A stretch of 64,000 nt of DNA. Origin: Siphonodentalium dalli (taxonomy: Eukaryota; Mollusca; Scaphopoda; Gadilida; Siphonodentaliidae). The notes beneath the pieces were generated by a model. It had not been told where the DNA came from. It saw only the letters and a program-made list of their open reading frames with translations, and made no database searches. The position numbers were made by a program, and so were the translations under genes. Numbering within the stretch: position 1 is the stretch's first letter; each line of letters starts with the position of its first letter. Below are positions 21,955-33,460 of this stretch, piece after piece. The DNA is taken from assembly GCA_032622095.1 (NCBI GenBank), contig CP136064.1, positions 253,396,484-253,460,483 of the forward strand, written 5' to 3'.

Positions 21955-23216
21955 ACTTGAGCAATCTTCAAAAGAATCTCTTTATATTTGGTGTGTGGTT
22001 CACCTTTGAAAAACATGCAGGTTATCGTAAAGTTGGAATCAATTTTTTTTGCCAGAATTTGACCTCTTTGTTCTTAAAAAGCCACCTCCTTTCTGGGGGA
22101 CCTGGGGTCACTGACCTTGTATTCTACTGGTTAGAATGCATCCCCTAATAGACTTAATGAGAACAAGATAGATTTATATATATTCACTTCACATTGTATC
22201 TCAAGCATCCTCTGCCCAATGAAAATCTATTTTGGCATGGTTTGAGATAAGAAACCATCTTCTTATCATTCTGGTCTTCATCTTATCTTCCTGTCAGGGT
22301 GAGTACTCTCTGATGGGATTTTAATCCTGGACTTTCAAGTTGTATATCTGTCCACATCCAGAGCGGCTTTGGAATATTCCCAGAAACTTGGTCTGGACAT
22401 TGCATTAGTAGATAATATGTCTTAAAACAGTCAGATAAGTTCGTTCATACTGCTATGTGTAGTTAGCTCAGTCTGTAATGTTCACAATGATACAGGGCAT
22501 CAATTGGTTCCTAATATAAACAATATAGTGATGGTGAAGCTGCCTTTATATAAAGCGTGGATTTTTAATCAAAGCAAAGGGAGAGTGACCTGGGAAATAG
22601 TTTGTCAGTTTCTTACCGGGATCAGTGGTCTCTGAACATCAGAGTGATTTTTGAGTGAAATGAACCTTTATCCTCATCTTTTCTCCAACACCATAAAATG
22701 GCTTCATGGCTGAAACGACGATACAAACCAACATCTACACAGTGAACCTCATGATTGGATAACCAGAGGATTCCTCGTGCCGGAACAAACTTTTCACAGC
22801 TCTCGTCAGTGTATCGGCTCAGAACAAATATATTGGCATGTGTTGAGTCGTATGTGTATAAGAGATGAGATATGGATTTGTTCAACATTTATTTGGCCCA
22901 GTTTTGTGAAACCAAAGTTTACTATTGAAATATTGGCAAACAAGTCCCGTGTCCGCGACCAGGATCAATATCAGGACGAGTACCAGACGGACCACTTAGG
23001 ATGCGCTCGAAGTGATCACTAAGCAGTTTATATGCCCTGATGTGGCTTTTGTGTTTTGAGATTGTGCTCTGGCCTTTGTCAGTCATATAACCTGGAGGGT
23101 CACTTAGCCACTGATGTCCTTTGTTCCTATATATCCTGAAAACCACTATACTTGACTGTTAATCACAATAAGTCACTTCCTAGCAAATTCATCCATGGCA
23201 TCGAAGTGTCCACGAT
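21955..23216. other. No gene called
   Basis: Mostly unique DNA. At 22622-22888 on the minus strand an 88-codon frame and at 22777-23022 on the plus strand an 81-codon frame overlap one another. Neither has splice or promoter support. Text near 22600-22720 loosely resembles 30757-30890. Confidence 0.35.
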
Positions 23217-23470
23217 CAAGCCTTGAAATAGTTTGTCTGTCATTTGCAGAATGAGGTCCCCAGAGGGTGAATTTGGTGATGCTATCCCGCTATGCGGGGT
23301 AGCATCACCAAATTCACCCTCTGGGGACCTCATTCTGCTTACACCTCAGCAGAATGAGGTTCTCAGAGGGTGAATTTAGTGATGCTAGCCCGCTATGCAG
23401 TATAGCATCACTAAATTCACCCTCTGGGGACCTCATTCTGCAAATGACAGACACACTATTTCAAGGCCTG
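23217..23470. mobile_element. Family F1 MITE
   Basis: Starts CAAGCCTTGAAATAG and ends CTATTTCAAGGCCTG. Two strong hairpins (23246-23338 and 23344-23440), with CCGCTATGCGGGGTAGC at the first apex. No clean target duplication is visible, which may reflect flank mutation. Confidence 0.85.
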
Positions 23471-23938
23471 AGTGACGATATTTTTAGCTTGTCTTTGACG
23501 GAACCAATATAGGATCATATTGACCAGGCATTTATAGTCTGGAAGTTCTGACCTTGTAGAGTATAGAGAAGACACCATTAGACTGATCACATAATTAGTA
23601 ATTTAACCCTTTCTATACCAAATGGATTCTTCCATTCAACTTTAAAAGTATACATAATGGAATGGTCTTCTATTCATTTGGGGGATGTTCAGGAAATAAA
23701 AGCAGATGACAGACGATAAGATTATTCAAGTGCAGAAGGATTTCTATTAATTGGTGGGAAATGTTCAGATAATAAGTTCAACGAATTACCTATGGTGATA
23801 TTTTTAGCTAGTCTTTGACAGAACCAATATAGATCATAATATTGACCAGACATTTATTGTCTGCAATTTCTGGCTTTGTAGATCAATGAGAAAATACAAT
23901 TAGACTGATCACAAATATTTTTTTGTAATTTAAAACTT
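23466..23938 (+). repeat. Direct duplication of about 130 bases split by a D element
   Basis: GTGACGATATTTTTAGCTTG to CACATAATTAGTAATTTAA (23468-23604) recurs as GTGATATTTTTAGCTAG to CACAAATATTTTTTTGTAAT (23796-23935). The intervening DNA is family D (D5). Confidence 0.75.
23603..23795 (+). mobile_element. Family D, broken at the hairpin apex (D5)
   Basis: Begins TTAACCCTTTCTATACCAAA and runs through AATGGTCTTCTATTCATTTG to AATAAGTTCAACGAATTACC and TATGG, then stops. The whole right hairpin arm and right terminus are missing, and the break lies at the loop. Confidence 0.82.
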
Positions 23939-24076
23939 ATTGATGGTAACGACTATTCAATGTCCAGATGAGAGATGGCACTTTTTGGACTTCATTAATG
24001 TTGACCAAATAAATTTACGATATAATCTTGGTGAATCTGGGAAATTCCCTAAACATAACCTGCTTGATGGCTTGTC

Positions 24077-24139
24077 CAAGCCTGGATATAGTGTGTCTGA
24101 CATTTGCAGAATGAGGTCCCCAGAGTGAATTCAGTGATC
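24077..24139. mobile_element. Family F terminal fragment
   Basis: CAAGCCTGGATATAGTGTG, TTTGCAGAATGAGGTCCCC and AGAGTGAATTCAGTGATC, then unrelated DNA. This is the left end and one hairpin arm only. Confidence 0.7.
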
Positions 24140-26329
24140 AGTTTTCACAGCATGGCCCTGTGTGTGCAATGCGCACATTTTGATCTTAGGCAGAGCCTTT
24201 ATTCAGCGGCGGCCCTTTTGGTGCTTCATGAACATTTTTGATCTTTTAAAAAAAAAAAAAAGTTTTACTCCTTACTCCTTACTCATTTTAACAAACATTT
24301 TTTTGTTTTTATTTTTTGTTTTAATTAAATTTTTTTAAATAAAAGTTTTGAAAAACTAACGCTATTGTAACATCTGCCATGGTACCCTGAGTCAACACAT
24401 CAAATTTTGTTGAAATCTGTCCAGGGATCTGGGAGACAGACAGACAGATCCTACTCTTTTAAATATATAAATAGATTATGCCGTACCAGCGAGGCCACAA
24501 TTTGCTTTATAACAGGTCAACACATCTGTAGTCTGCCTGAGTACACCAAACCACAGACAGACCGAAGATCTTCAAAAGGAAATAATCATCTTGAGATTAG
24601 TTCTCTGACGAGATTTTATTGAAACCATTTCAAAAAGTGTTATCGATTATTCTTTGTCAGTGACAATCTATAAGGATAATAAAAGCACCAAGATGAAAAA
24701 TATAGAAACGCTATAAGGAATTACATTAACAGTTGAGTGAGCAACGCATTAATGAAAAGCCGCGCTATTCAACGATTTTCTATTCATCGACAGGTATCGC
24801 ACTGTATTCCTCAATTAATTGACAAAAGTAGAAAAGTTTAGAATAAATTGACTCTCAGCCCGCATAATGTGGCTAGCAATCATTGCAAACGCTATTCCAA
24901 TAATCATGTTTACAGGTACATATGTGCAACAATGACCTGGTCAATCGTGGCCGTGTATTAGTGTGAACTTATTAATATGCCTCTTGTCATCGACTTCTTT
25001 GTTGTTGCTTTGGGCGCTTTTTAGTCCAGTTGCTAATGCATGTTAATAGTATGTCTTCCCTTTGAACATTATCATAAAAGATCAAGTTACAGATTTGGAA
25101 CAACAACAGCTAAGTGACTTGGCCCTGTTTATTATCATTTAATTATGAGCAGAAATTCTGCTTTGAACCAGTCTTTAGTCCAGTTTATGACGCATATTAC
25201 TAATTATATCATTGCACGCCAAGGCATCAAAATTTGCTCAGTTTCAGTTGTCTCAGTTCAGAAACTAGGGTTTTGACTAAAAATCATAAATATGGGTCAA
25301 TTTGACTGTTGCTTAACTATTTTCTGATAAAATATATTAAGCCATGTAAAAGACTTTTCACCTGCCCGCTACTAGGAGACAAGTTCTATTTGTTCACAAT
25401 TTCACTTGATATGATTACAAGTTTTGAAGTTTGGGGGGGGGTGGTGTTTAATGCTTCTCTCAATATCAGTTAAGTATTTTTAAATTTCACAATCAAGCCA
25501 ATTATAAGATGGGAATTTTAGACCAAAAAAAGATATTTAAACCTTTCTCACATTTGAAATTATTCACCAGATGGATTGTAGCAGGAAAATTTAATCCCTC
25601 CCCATACCAAAGGCCCTCTAACCTTACCCATGAACATGATGCAAGTTTTGGCTATATCCACTTTTTGGGAACAGCGACCCATCTAATAGTAATGCTCCCA
25701 TGCATGACAGGGGGGTTGTAGTGTAATTTTATCACCCCCCCCCCCCCCCCTGCACCTAACATAGACCTTCTAGACAATTGAACATGTTGCAGCTGTGGGC
25801 TATTTGAGTATAGTTTATCCATACAGCTTTGAGCTACATTGTATTTCCACTTACTGAGATCCTAGGCGGTTCTTATATTAATTCTCCGATATGACGTGGT
25901 GGAATAAGATAGATCTGACCATAATAGGTTTAACTGAACTCGTAGCATATGGTCTGGTTGTCCAGCTAACTACCCTTATGAGGGCAACATCTGGGTCAGT
26001 CCCGGCCTATCAATAAGAAACACGACCCCAATCAATATGATTAATTTTTTAATGGCTATTTACACGCACAGTTGTGGATGTCAATACCTGTATAGAAATA
26101 CTCTGTAAATATTAACACCTAATGGGCTTTCTCTTTTTTCCTAGAAAATATTTCTATTAATAATTATGGCTTATTTTGCAGTGAAAATTCAAAGAGTTTA
26201 TTTCTAAAGTAGAATTAATATGATTGGTTTAACCTTTACGTTCAGTGTCGGAGACATACCTGAGTCGGAATTGGAGTAGTTTATTTAATTCCATAGTTTT
26301 TATACACCGTTTTTAGAAATGTGACATAT
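24140..26329. other. Long stretch without a gene
   Basis: Contains A/T runs near 24248-24345, a G run near 25431-25442 and a 16-base C run at 25735-25750. Otherwise unique AT-rich DNA with no recognised coding or RNA feature. Confidence 0.45.
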
Positions 26330-26560
26330 TATGTTTTTGGTCTGCCCAAATTTTGTGTCTGGATGATAACTTGAGTTCTACTGAACAAAAGAAATAAAAT
26401 TTGGTACATTGTTCACTACCATAAATTAAAGGTCAAGTTCAAATTTGGGATCTGGTTTGCGACTGCCCATTTTTACTTTGAAATTTAATTTTTTTGGTTT
26501 CCGGATAATAATTTCTGTTAACTTTGACTGAATGGAATTAAATTTGTTATGCAGTTTGAA
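26330..26560. repeat. G-type degenerate repeat
   Basis: Two loose copies of a unit with CTGCCCAAATTTTG/CTGCCCATTTTTAC followed by GGATGATAACTTG/GGATAATAATTTC and AAATTTGGTACATTG/AAATTTGTTATGC. Same class as 1835-2175 and 42255-42620. Confidence 0.45.
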
Positions 26561-26576
26561 AGCATTTAGTAAGGGT

Positions 26577-26660
26577 TAGAGCACAAGAATTGTTCTTTAC
26601 CAGAATCAATCGAGTCGAAGATGAGATTTATTCTGGTAAAGAACTATTCGCGTGCTCTGA
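26577..26660. repeat. Imperfect 84-base hairpin
   Basis: TAGAGCACAAGAATTGTTC + TTTACCAGAATC pairs with ATTCTGGTAAAGAAC + TATTCGCGTGCTCTGA around the loop near 26610. It is found once, so it is not assigned to a family. Confidence 0.7.
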
Positions 26661-27304
26661 CCGACCTTGAGCACAATTGATCCCACATAATGCAATCAAC
26701 TGCAAATTTGTCTTTGAGCATGTTTTGACCACGACGATAATCCGTGCGCTGGCCGCAATTGGGCACAATAGCCGGTTAGCTACGCCCAGCAACGTGATTA
26801 ACATGAACTGATCGCTGTTGAATGTGAATAGATATGTCCAAAACAATACGGACTGGTAGTTTGAAGCGCCCGTGCGATTTGTCTGTTATGAGTTGGGATA
26901 ATCACTGAACCATTCCTTCGCCAGCCTTGGGAATTGATGTGCTTTACCAAAAATCAGGGAATGATTGTAACAATGGGATTGTGCTCTAAATCATATTATG
27001 GAATGTTTCTGAAATGCAATTTGAAACAAGCCAACGGGCTTATTATGCCATCGTTTGTCCTCGTGTTTTTCTTTAGCCCTGAATTGCCAGGAGAATATTT
27101 TGCCATATATACATGTCGTCTTCAGCCCACCAAGTTATTTGCTGGCCTTTCATGCTTTTTATAATGCACTAAATTGGCTAGAGGATAAATCTGAAAAGTG
27201 GTGCATGTGTTCTGTATGCATTGATGCTGATGCAGAGTATAAAAAGTAATTCTGTAAGCAGTCTGACTACTCAAGCCATGACTCAGTATGTCATCTTGAG
27301 AGTC
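26661..27304. other. No gene called
   Basis: Overlapping short frames on both strands at 26934-27331 lack motifs. No repeats recognised. Confidence 0.35.
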
Positions 27305-27730
27305 CAAGTCTGAGTTTAGTGTGTCTATCATTTGCAGAATGAGGTCCCCAGAAGGCTAGCATCACTAAAATTACACTCTGGGGACCTCATTCTGCTTAGG
27401 CCTCATCTTCTCTGGAAAGTTTCTTTTTATCAATTTTCTAGAGAAACTTCTTCACATAGATTCTATTTCTTTTTTCGTTTAGTTTAACTATATCCCCAAA
27501 TTCGCAGACCACACATTGCATAATCGAGGTTCCCAATGGGTGTACATCACAATATTCACCATTTGGGAACTTCAATCTGAGTTTTTCTCCCATAGCAGAT
27601 GAGGTCATGCAGAATGGGGTCTCAAGAGGGTGAATTTGGTGATCCTAGCCCACTATGCGGGATAGCTTCACTAAATTCACCCTCTGGGGACCTCATTCTG
27701 CAAATGACAGGCACACTAAACTCAGACTTG
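27305..27730. mobile_element. Family F2 MITE
   Basis: CAAGTCTGAGTTTAGTGTG to its mirror GACTTG. The left hairpin is reduced (AGAAGGCTAGCATCAC), the spacer and right hairpin are complete. TGAGAG occurs just outside each end but not in exact register, so a target duplication is only suggested. Confidence 0.85.
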
Positions 27731-29053
27731 ACTTGAGAGAGTCTTAAGAAATTTCATCCAATTTCATTTCCCCTTTTCTCCATATCTTACTGGCAATGAA
27801 ACTTTTGGGTCAGCATGGAAATGAAGTTAAGTGGCATTTAATCATGATCAAAATGTAAGATTTTATTAAGTTATGTGGAGTGTGTCTGTACCAGTGATCT
27901 TGTCAGAGCTGTATATCCAATTCTTGCCTATGAATCATTCAGTGACTCATTACAATCAACTTAAAAGCATCGAAAATTTATATTTAATTTTTTTTTATTT
28001 ATGGTACACTCTTTGCTTGTCAAAAATCACAAATTGGCAATGGAATACATTGGTTTTCAGTGGTATCATCTTGGCAGCATGCAGCTTGTTACTACCTCAT
28101 AACATCCAAAAGGAAACCTACATGTATTTTCAAAACATCAAATTAATTCTACAAACCTGTACCCTGTGTGTCATTTCAGTTTTTCAAACCTGTATTTTTT
28201 GCTGTCTGTTAATGCTACTTGGCTTGTTTTGAAACATGTTTTGAATTTAAAGCCATTATAATGTCTCATAATATATTTTATGCATGTCGCGCGTCATATA
28301 TTAGGTGTCTGATAGTTTGACTGGATCACTTGACATCCATAAAATCCATGTGCTCAATATAAAAACACAGAACAAACATATCGCAATTTGATCTGAGACT
28401 CCAAGCATTATTCTCTGTCCTTTGTGTCCGCTGCATTGTTAAATTTTATATCTCTTTGATCGAGTTTCCTGACATGTTGTTGGAAAGAATCTCTTTTTTC
28501 CACATCAGTCTTGATGCATATCATTTACACCACAGAATAGCGCCCACTTTATGGTATATATGCACAGCTGACAATTTTGAAAATTAGCGTTTGTAATTAA
28601 CTCGCTATCAAATGACTGCAGCGCTTAGAGTTATGAGTGCAGCTGCCTCGTGGATGCAAACAAAGGGCCCATGCTGCAGTGGGCCTTCTGTTCAACTGAA
28701 GAGCCCTTCATGAAATGAATACAAGTGCAATAATTCTATTAAAGCGCACACAGCCAATAGATGGAGTCAATAGCTGATTAAAATCTGGGAAAACCTTGTC
28801 CCTTGCGTGTGTTCATGGAATGGCTACTTATGTTCATAGACAGTATACCGTTTGCCGTTAAGAATCACGGCACCTGATTTTTCCCTAGGATTACAGACAT
28901 GCTTTATTTCACTAATTTCATTGCTATGCTCTGCTGATTGAAGTCACTGACTAAGGTTAATCATTGGTAAAATCAAATATCGTCAAAATTCTGTAAAGAA
29001 AATTGTCTTATGGTCGAAACAAGTTACCTATTACATAGTAGTAATTGAGGTCC
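27731..29053. other. No gene called
   Basis: A 119-codon plus-strand frame at 27873-28232 is hydrophobic but has no family match, and no splice signals I trust. 28560-28860 is relatively GC-rich with a CCAATAG word at 28751; it could be a conserved non-coding region but this cannot be judged here. Confidence 0.35.
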
Positions 29054-29316
29054 TTAACCCTTTCATGATGGGAGTGGCGCTGGTTCAGCATTAAATATCC
29101 CATGTCAGTGCATTCCCGTATATATGTGAGTCTCCCATAGGGATCCTCATACTTTTTAGAGGATGCACTGGCTTACAAGATCAAGGTAAATATTGTTAGG
29201 CCAATGCATTCTCTTACATATGCAAGGCTCCCGATGGGAGACTCGCATATATAAGAGAATGCATTGGCACGAGGTTTAAGCAAAATTTCAGGAAACTCCA
29301 ATCATGGAAGGGTTAA
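29054..29316 (+). mobile_element. Family A TTAA MITE, full length (A3)
   Basis: TTAA at 29054-29057 and 29313-29316; ends CCCTTTCATGATGGG and CAATCATGGAAGGG. Two tandem hairpins, a diverged one at about 29108-29172 and a sharper one at 29198-29268, are separated by TTACAAGATCAAGGTAAATA. 263 bases. Confidence 0.9.
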
Positions 29317-29557
29317 CTTCTTCGCAGCTGAATGATGTAATGATGTCCTGTGCTGGGTCGTTGATGTTGTGACATTTTGCAGTGGAAACTTACAAAGGAA
29401 ATATTGTGAAAACCCTAAAACTGTCTCCATTCAAAGGCTATTAATTATCATGCACAACCCTGGAACATCGTGCAACATTTAAAATGTCCGGAGACACTTT
29501 ATTGTGATACACTCATTTCTGAGTTCATGTTATGATTGATGGTCCACTGCTAGTATG

Positions 29558-29653
29558 CTGAAGTGGGTCTGTAGGTTTTATGGATCATATAGCACACAAC
29601 ATGCACTGAAGTGGGTCTGTAGGTTTTATGGATCATATAGCACACAACATGCA
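29558..29653 (+). repeat. 48-base unit, two exact copies
   Basis: CTGAAGTGGGTCTGTAGG...CACACAACATGCA occurs at 29558-29605 and again at 29606-29653 with no visible difference, hence a recent duplication. Confidence 0.9.
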
Positions 29654-29697
29654 CTTTTACGTTTGTAACAGTCGCGGATGTCACATCAGTGAAGAGG

Positions 29698-30167
29698 TTA
29701 AACCTTTCTTCACTAAATATGCATTGGCGAGTAAGAAATGTTCACATAATAAGTTGAACAAATGACCCACTGGTCTTTGTTGAACTTGTCCAAGTCTTGA
29801 AATAGGGTGTCTGTCATTTGCAGAATGAGGTCCCCAGAGGGTGAATTTAGTGATGCTACCCCGCATAGCAGGCTAGCATCACCAAATTCACCCTCTGGGA
29901 ACCTCATTCTGATGAGGTGTAAGCAGAGGGTGAATTTGGTGATGCTAGCCCGCTATGCGGTGTAGCATCACTAAATTCACCCTCTGGGGACCTCATTCTG
30001 CAAATGACAGACACCCTATTTCAAGGCTTGAACTTGTCTGAACATTTCCCTCCAATAAAAGGACTCCTTTTGCACTTTTATGATCTCTTGTCTGCTTTAG
30101 TTTTGCTGACCCCCCTAAATGTACAATAGACCATTCCAATTTATCAATTTAGTATAGAATGGGTTAA
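29698..30167 (-). mobile_element. Family D TTAA MITE split by a family F element (D6)
   Basis: TTAAACCTTTCTTCACTAAA at the left and TTTAGTATAGAATGGGTTAA at the right. The hairpin CATAATAAGTTGAACAAATG / TTTGTTGAACTTGTCTGAAC is interrupted within its right arm by F at 29791. Confidence 0.87.
29783..30038. mobile_element. Family F1 MITE with perfect 8-base target duplication, nested in D6
   Basis: AACTTGTC at 29783-29790 and 30031-30038 flanks 240 bases from CAAGTCTTGAAATAGGG to its mirror. The target is the D hairpin word TTGAACTTGTCTGAAC. The second hairpin lacks the AATGAGG part of its left arm (GTAAGCAGAGGGTG). Confidence 0.93.
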
Positions 30168-30427
30168 TATCTGTTTAGTAACATCTAATATATTCTGATG
30201 AACATGGGGGAACTATCTTTTCCTTTTGTTCTCAGTTTAAATGGAGGTGATACATTTATTTGACATTTTTAAAAACAACAGTTTGTGTGATTTAATAAAC
30301 ACTTGAGCATCATATCCATACTTTTTTGTGCATTGTTTACATCGAAATTGAATACAGTGGGAAAAAGTATCACATGACTACATGGTCAGGTGATTTGAAG
30401 TAGTCCGCCAGATTTGGTCCCTATAAG
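30168..30427. other. No feature seen
   Basis: Short AT-rich spacer between D6 and E5. Confidence 0.4.
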
Positions 30428-30643
30428 TACAGTAATGCCCTAAATAATCGACTCCTTAACCACAGCAGAATCATGGGTAATTTTTCAGGTTTAGTTGGAA
30501 ATATGGTTTGTTGCCATTCATCGGAAAGCTCTCACTGAGAGCTTTCCAATGAATGGCAACAAACCATATTTCCGACTAAATCCTGAAAAATTACCCATGA
30601 TTCTGCTGTGGTTAAGGAGTCGATTATTTAGAGCATTACTGTA
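30428..30643. mobile_element. Family E foldback MITE (E5)
   Basis: TA-CAGTAATGCCCTAAATAAT...ATTTAGAGCATTACTG-TA, 212 bases, apex CTCTCACTGAGAGC. Arms are nearly complementary throughout. An 81-codon frame crossing it is an artefact of the repeat. Confidence 0.9.
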
Positions 30644-30950
30644 TGAGAGTCTATTTTTGGCTACGGAAATGGATGAGCAGTTCGAGTTTGGTCTGGCGAT
30701 GGCAAAGCTTATCCTGACAGCCATGGATTTCAATTCATGAAGGGAGATAGGGAAACTTCTTCAGTTGTTTACCAGGGTTAGTGGTACCTATGATCAGTGC
30801 AGATATTTCTCAGGGAGATTAACCTGTGTGGTCTTTCCTCCACCAATACTAGCAATGGTGTAATATGGCCCAGCGATTAAAACAACAGCAGATCAAATAC
30901 ACTTTTGTCATTTGAATTGACATTGTAAGTGGACAGCCTAACCTGGATCT
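30644..30950. other. No gene called
   Basis: GATGAGCAGTTCGAGTTTGG near 30670 looks codon-like but is too short to judge. Loose resemblance to 22600-22720 is noted there. Confidence 0.3.
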
Positions 30951-31222
30951 CAAGTCATAAAGCTATTGAAATAGGGTGTCTGTCATTTGCAGAATGAGGT
31001 CCCCAGAGGGTGAATTTAGTGATGCTACCCCACATAGCGGGCTAGCATCACCAAATTCACCCCTCTGGGGACCTCATTCTGCTTACACCTCAGCAGAATG
31101 AGGTTCCCAGAGGGTGTGTTTGGTGATGCTAGCCCACTATGCGGGGTAGCATCACTAAATTCACCCTCTGGGGACCTCATTCTGCAAATGACAGACACAC
31201 TATTTCAAGGCTTGCATGTCAT
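30951..31222. mobile_element. Family F1 MITE with 8-base target duplication (one mismatch)
   Basis: CAAGTCAT at 30951-30958 and CATGTCAT at 31215-31222 flank 256 bases. The left end is AAAGCTATTGAAATAGGG, a mutated CAAGGCTTG end. Two complete hairpins with GGGCTAGCATCACC at the first apex. Confidence 0.9.
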
Positions 31223-32239
31223 AAAGTTGTTGCACTAAGCATATATAACAAGTCTCTTTTCATATCAGTACACAAGGACCCACAATTAATGTCCTTATCT
31301 CACACCGATGAAATATGCCTGGTCACCCGAGAGTTGTTGATTTTATTAGAGTTATTTCCCCTCCTGTCAACAGACACCTACTCACTCCAGGTAAATACAG
31401 CATTATGACTATTTTCTATTGACAATGTCACTTGCCGGGAATAATCTACAGTGGTTAGTTAACATTCTATCACGTTCTGTCTAATGGAAATGGAAAAAAT
31501 TTGCCTTGCACTTCATATTCTGTCTGGTGGCATTTCACCATCTGTTCTTACTGACAGTACTTCTCAGTTGCGAGTGAAATTACAGTGGTTCAGTTAGTAA
31601 GGTGAATACTGCTTTTGTCTATCGTAAGCCAGTTAATGGGGAAGCTGGACCGGTTCCCAATTGGCACAGATTCCTGACCCATGCAAACCTTTTCAGTTCA
31701 GATTGGTCAAGACTCAACTGAATTTTTTTTTATATGCATTGAGATAGTCGTTATTTTGTGAAAAAAAAATTTGGAACTGGTAACACTTTGAAAAGGCTTT
31801 AACTAAGGGATGATTTAACACAAAATATATACCTTCCTACTTGCAATCGCAATATGGAATGCAATAGCAGAATATCGTTCAAAACTGGCGCTAAATGCTC
31901 TTTTTATTTGCAAGTTTATGGTAAATATAAGAAATTTATGTTGATTTGGTTGCGTTCCATGGAGAATGGATCCAAGTTTGTCTGACATTTTGAGTGGGAC
32001 GCGAAATGCAAGCAAATCAACATCCATTTCTTATATAGACATAACCAGATTTAGAAGCAGGTTTTTAACATCGGCAACTTGTTTAATATTTGAATACCAG
32101 ATGACATTTGCGGTTGGATAATAGTTATCGTTGACTGTTGTCTTACGCTCAGTGGTCTCTTTGATGTCTACCAGCATAATTTGAGATGCTATATATTGTG
32201 TGGGATGGTTTAATCCCAGCCAACGCCCTTGGCTACTAA
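31223..32239. other. No gene called
   Basis: On the minus strand 31815-32324 two frames (70 and 97 codons) are in the same phase and separated by one stop, and the 5' part lies in the inverted repeat described next. There is an AAG-GTATAT word at the 3' side. Without a family match I do not call a gene or pseudogene. Confidence 0.3.
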
Positions 32240-32640
32240 GGATATTCTGACTGACTTTAGAATCCGTGCTTCCCACACGTATCCGGGTATTTTCCATAAT
32301 GTCACTGCATTGTATATGAATCATGTTTGAGTGTTTGCACCTTATTAGATAACAGTACTGACATGCACCTCGTCAAACCAGATTTGCCAAAACATGGTTT
32401 AGGCGTGAAAAAAGGATATAGATGACGAATGTGAACAAATAAAAAGATATAATGTAAACTTAGTTTAAATTTCTTTGAGGTTTCTCTGAGGGTGGACAAA
32501 TGACTGCTTCTTTAAACACTTACTTTCAGACAGTGCATATATCAGTACTGTTATCTAAGGTGGGGCCAACACTCAATCAAATATTATTCATATACAATTA
32601 CGTTATGGAAAATACCTGGATATATGTGGGAGGAATGGAT
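32240..32640. repeat. Long inverted repeat, arms about 115 bases
   Basis: Read on the minus strand, 32240-32352 gives GTCAGTACTGTTATCTAA, TTCATATACAATGC, TTATGGAAAATACCCGG and GTGTGGGAAGCACGGATTC. The plus strand at 32525-32640 gives TATCAGTACTGTTATCTAA, TTCATATACAATTAC, TTATGGAAAATACCTGG and GTGGGAGGAATGGATTC. The loop is about 170 bases. The arms have clearly diverged, so it is not recent. Confidence 0.75.
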
Positions 32641-32744
32641 TCTGTTAATTTGATCTCATTAACAGATCCAGAGACATAAATCTCATGGGATTTCCATCAT
32701 CTTTTCAGAGAGACTTATTATAGATCTATTTTGATCAACGAAAC

Positions 32745-33265
32745 TTGCAAATACGAAATGCAAATATCGGGTTTAACATGAAGCCTCAGAATATTTGTCC
32801 CTTTCAGAATCAAATGCACATTGTCCTTCTTTCTGTCCTATAGCTTCATAATTCAAACTTGTATGTGATCAAACGAAAGTTGTGAAGATGACATGCGTCC
32901 ACATGTTAATCTCTATTAACATTGAAGTTATTTGTATCTATTGTTTCCTATCCCGCAGCCGTTGTCTGTCGATCTGAGGTCAGCTAAATAGAGTGTCTAT
33001 TATAAATTCTCGACAGTTTTTGAAGGGGGCCATCAGTGGCTCAGTCTTTAAGGTTGGTAGCACATTAAGCTTCTGTTTTGATCCCCGAAACATGCTAATG
33101 CAAATATTGGGTTTAATTTAACTTGATGATTGAAAAATATATGCCCCTTTAACTTGAAGCTAAAAAATATATCTCACTTTAACTTGAAGCCTGAATAAAA
33201 TGCACCTTGACCTACTCTCCGTCCTTTAGCATCGTAATTCGAACTTGTATGTGATCGTGAATTTG
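32745..33265 (+). repeat. Repeat P: direct pair, plus a distal copy
   Basis: AAATGCAAATATCGGGTTTAA to TTGTATGTGATC (32756-32873) recurs as TAATGCAAATATTGGGTTTAA to TTGTATGTGATC (33100-33256). The part from AAACGAAAGTTGTGAAG to TTTGAAGGGGGCC (32873-33033) is found again, inverted, at 36515-36715. Confidence 0.65.
33034..33095 (+). repeat. Possible tRNA-derived SINE head
   Basis: AGTGGCTCAGTCTTTAAGG resembles a pol III A box (TGGCNNAGTNGG) and TTTTGATCCCCGAAA, about 40 bases later, resembles a B box (GGTTCGATCCC). Both are imperfect. No second copy with the same body was found here. Confidence 0.2.
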
Positions 33266-33460
33266 CTCTTGTCAATATAACAGCAGTCTGTCATTTGAAT
33301 CTGAAGTTCATGAAGAAGCCTATCGATTCTCACTCAAATCCATCTGTTCGTATGCGATGAGACGTAAGGCATCTCGAATATTAGATTTACATAATCAGAT
33401 CGGCACAGAGTAAACTGGCTGGACCGATGATTATCACAGGGTATTGTGTATCGCTTCCAC

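Noticed and set aside
22622-23022. Overlapping 88- and 81-codon frames on opposite strands
   Set aside because: Cannot both be real, and neither has motifs or splice signals.
15875-31214. Regularly recurring F hairpins resembling a CRISPR-like or inverted-repeat array
   Set aside because: Copies are dispersed, have transposon ends and target duplications, and there are no short regular spacers.
31815-32324. Minus-strand frames of 97 and 70 codons in phase with one stop between
   Set aside because: No recognised family, partly inside an inverted repeat; kept only as a search target.
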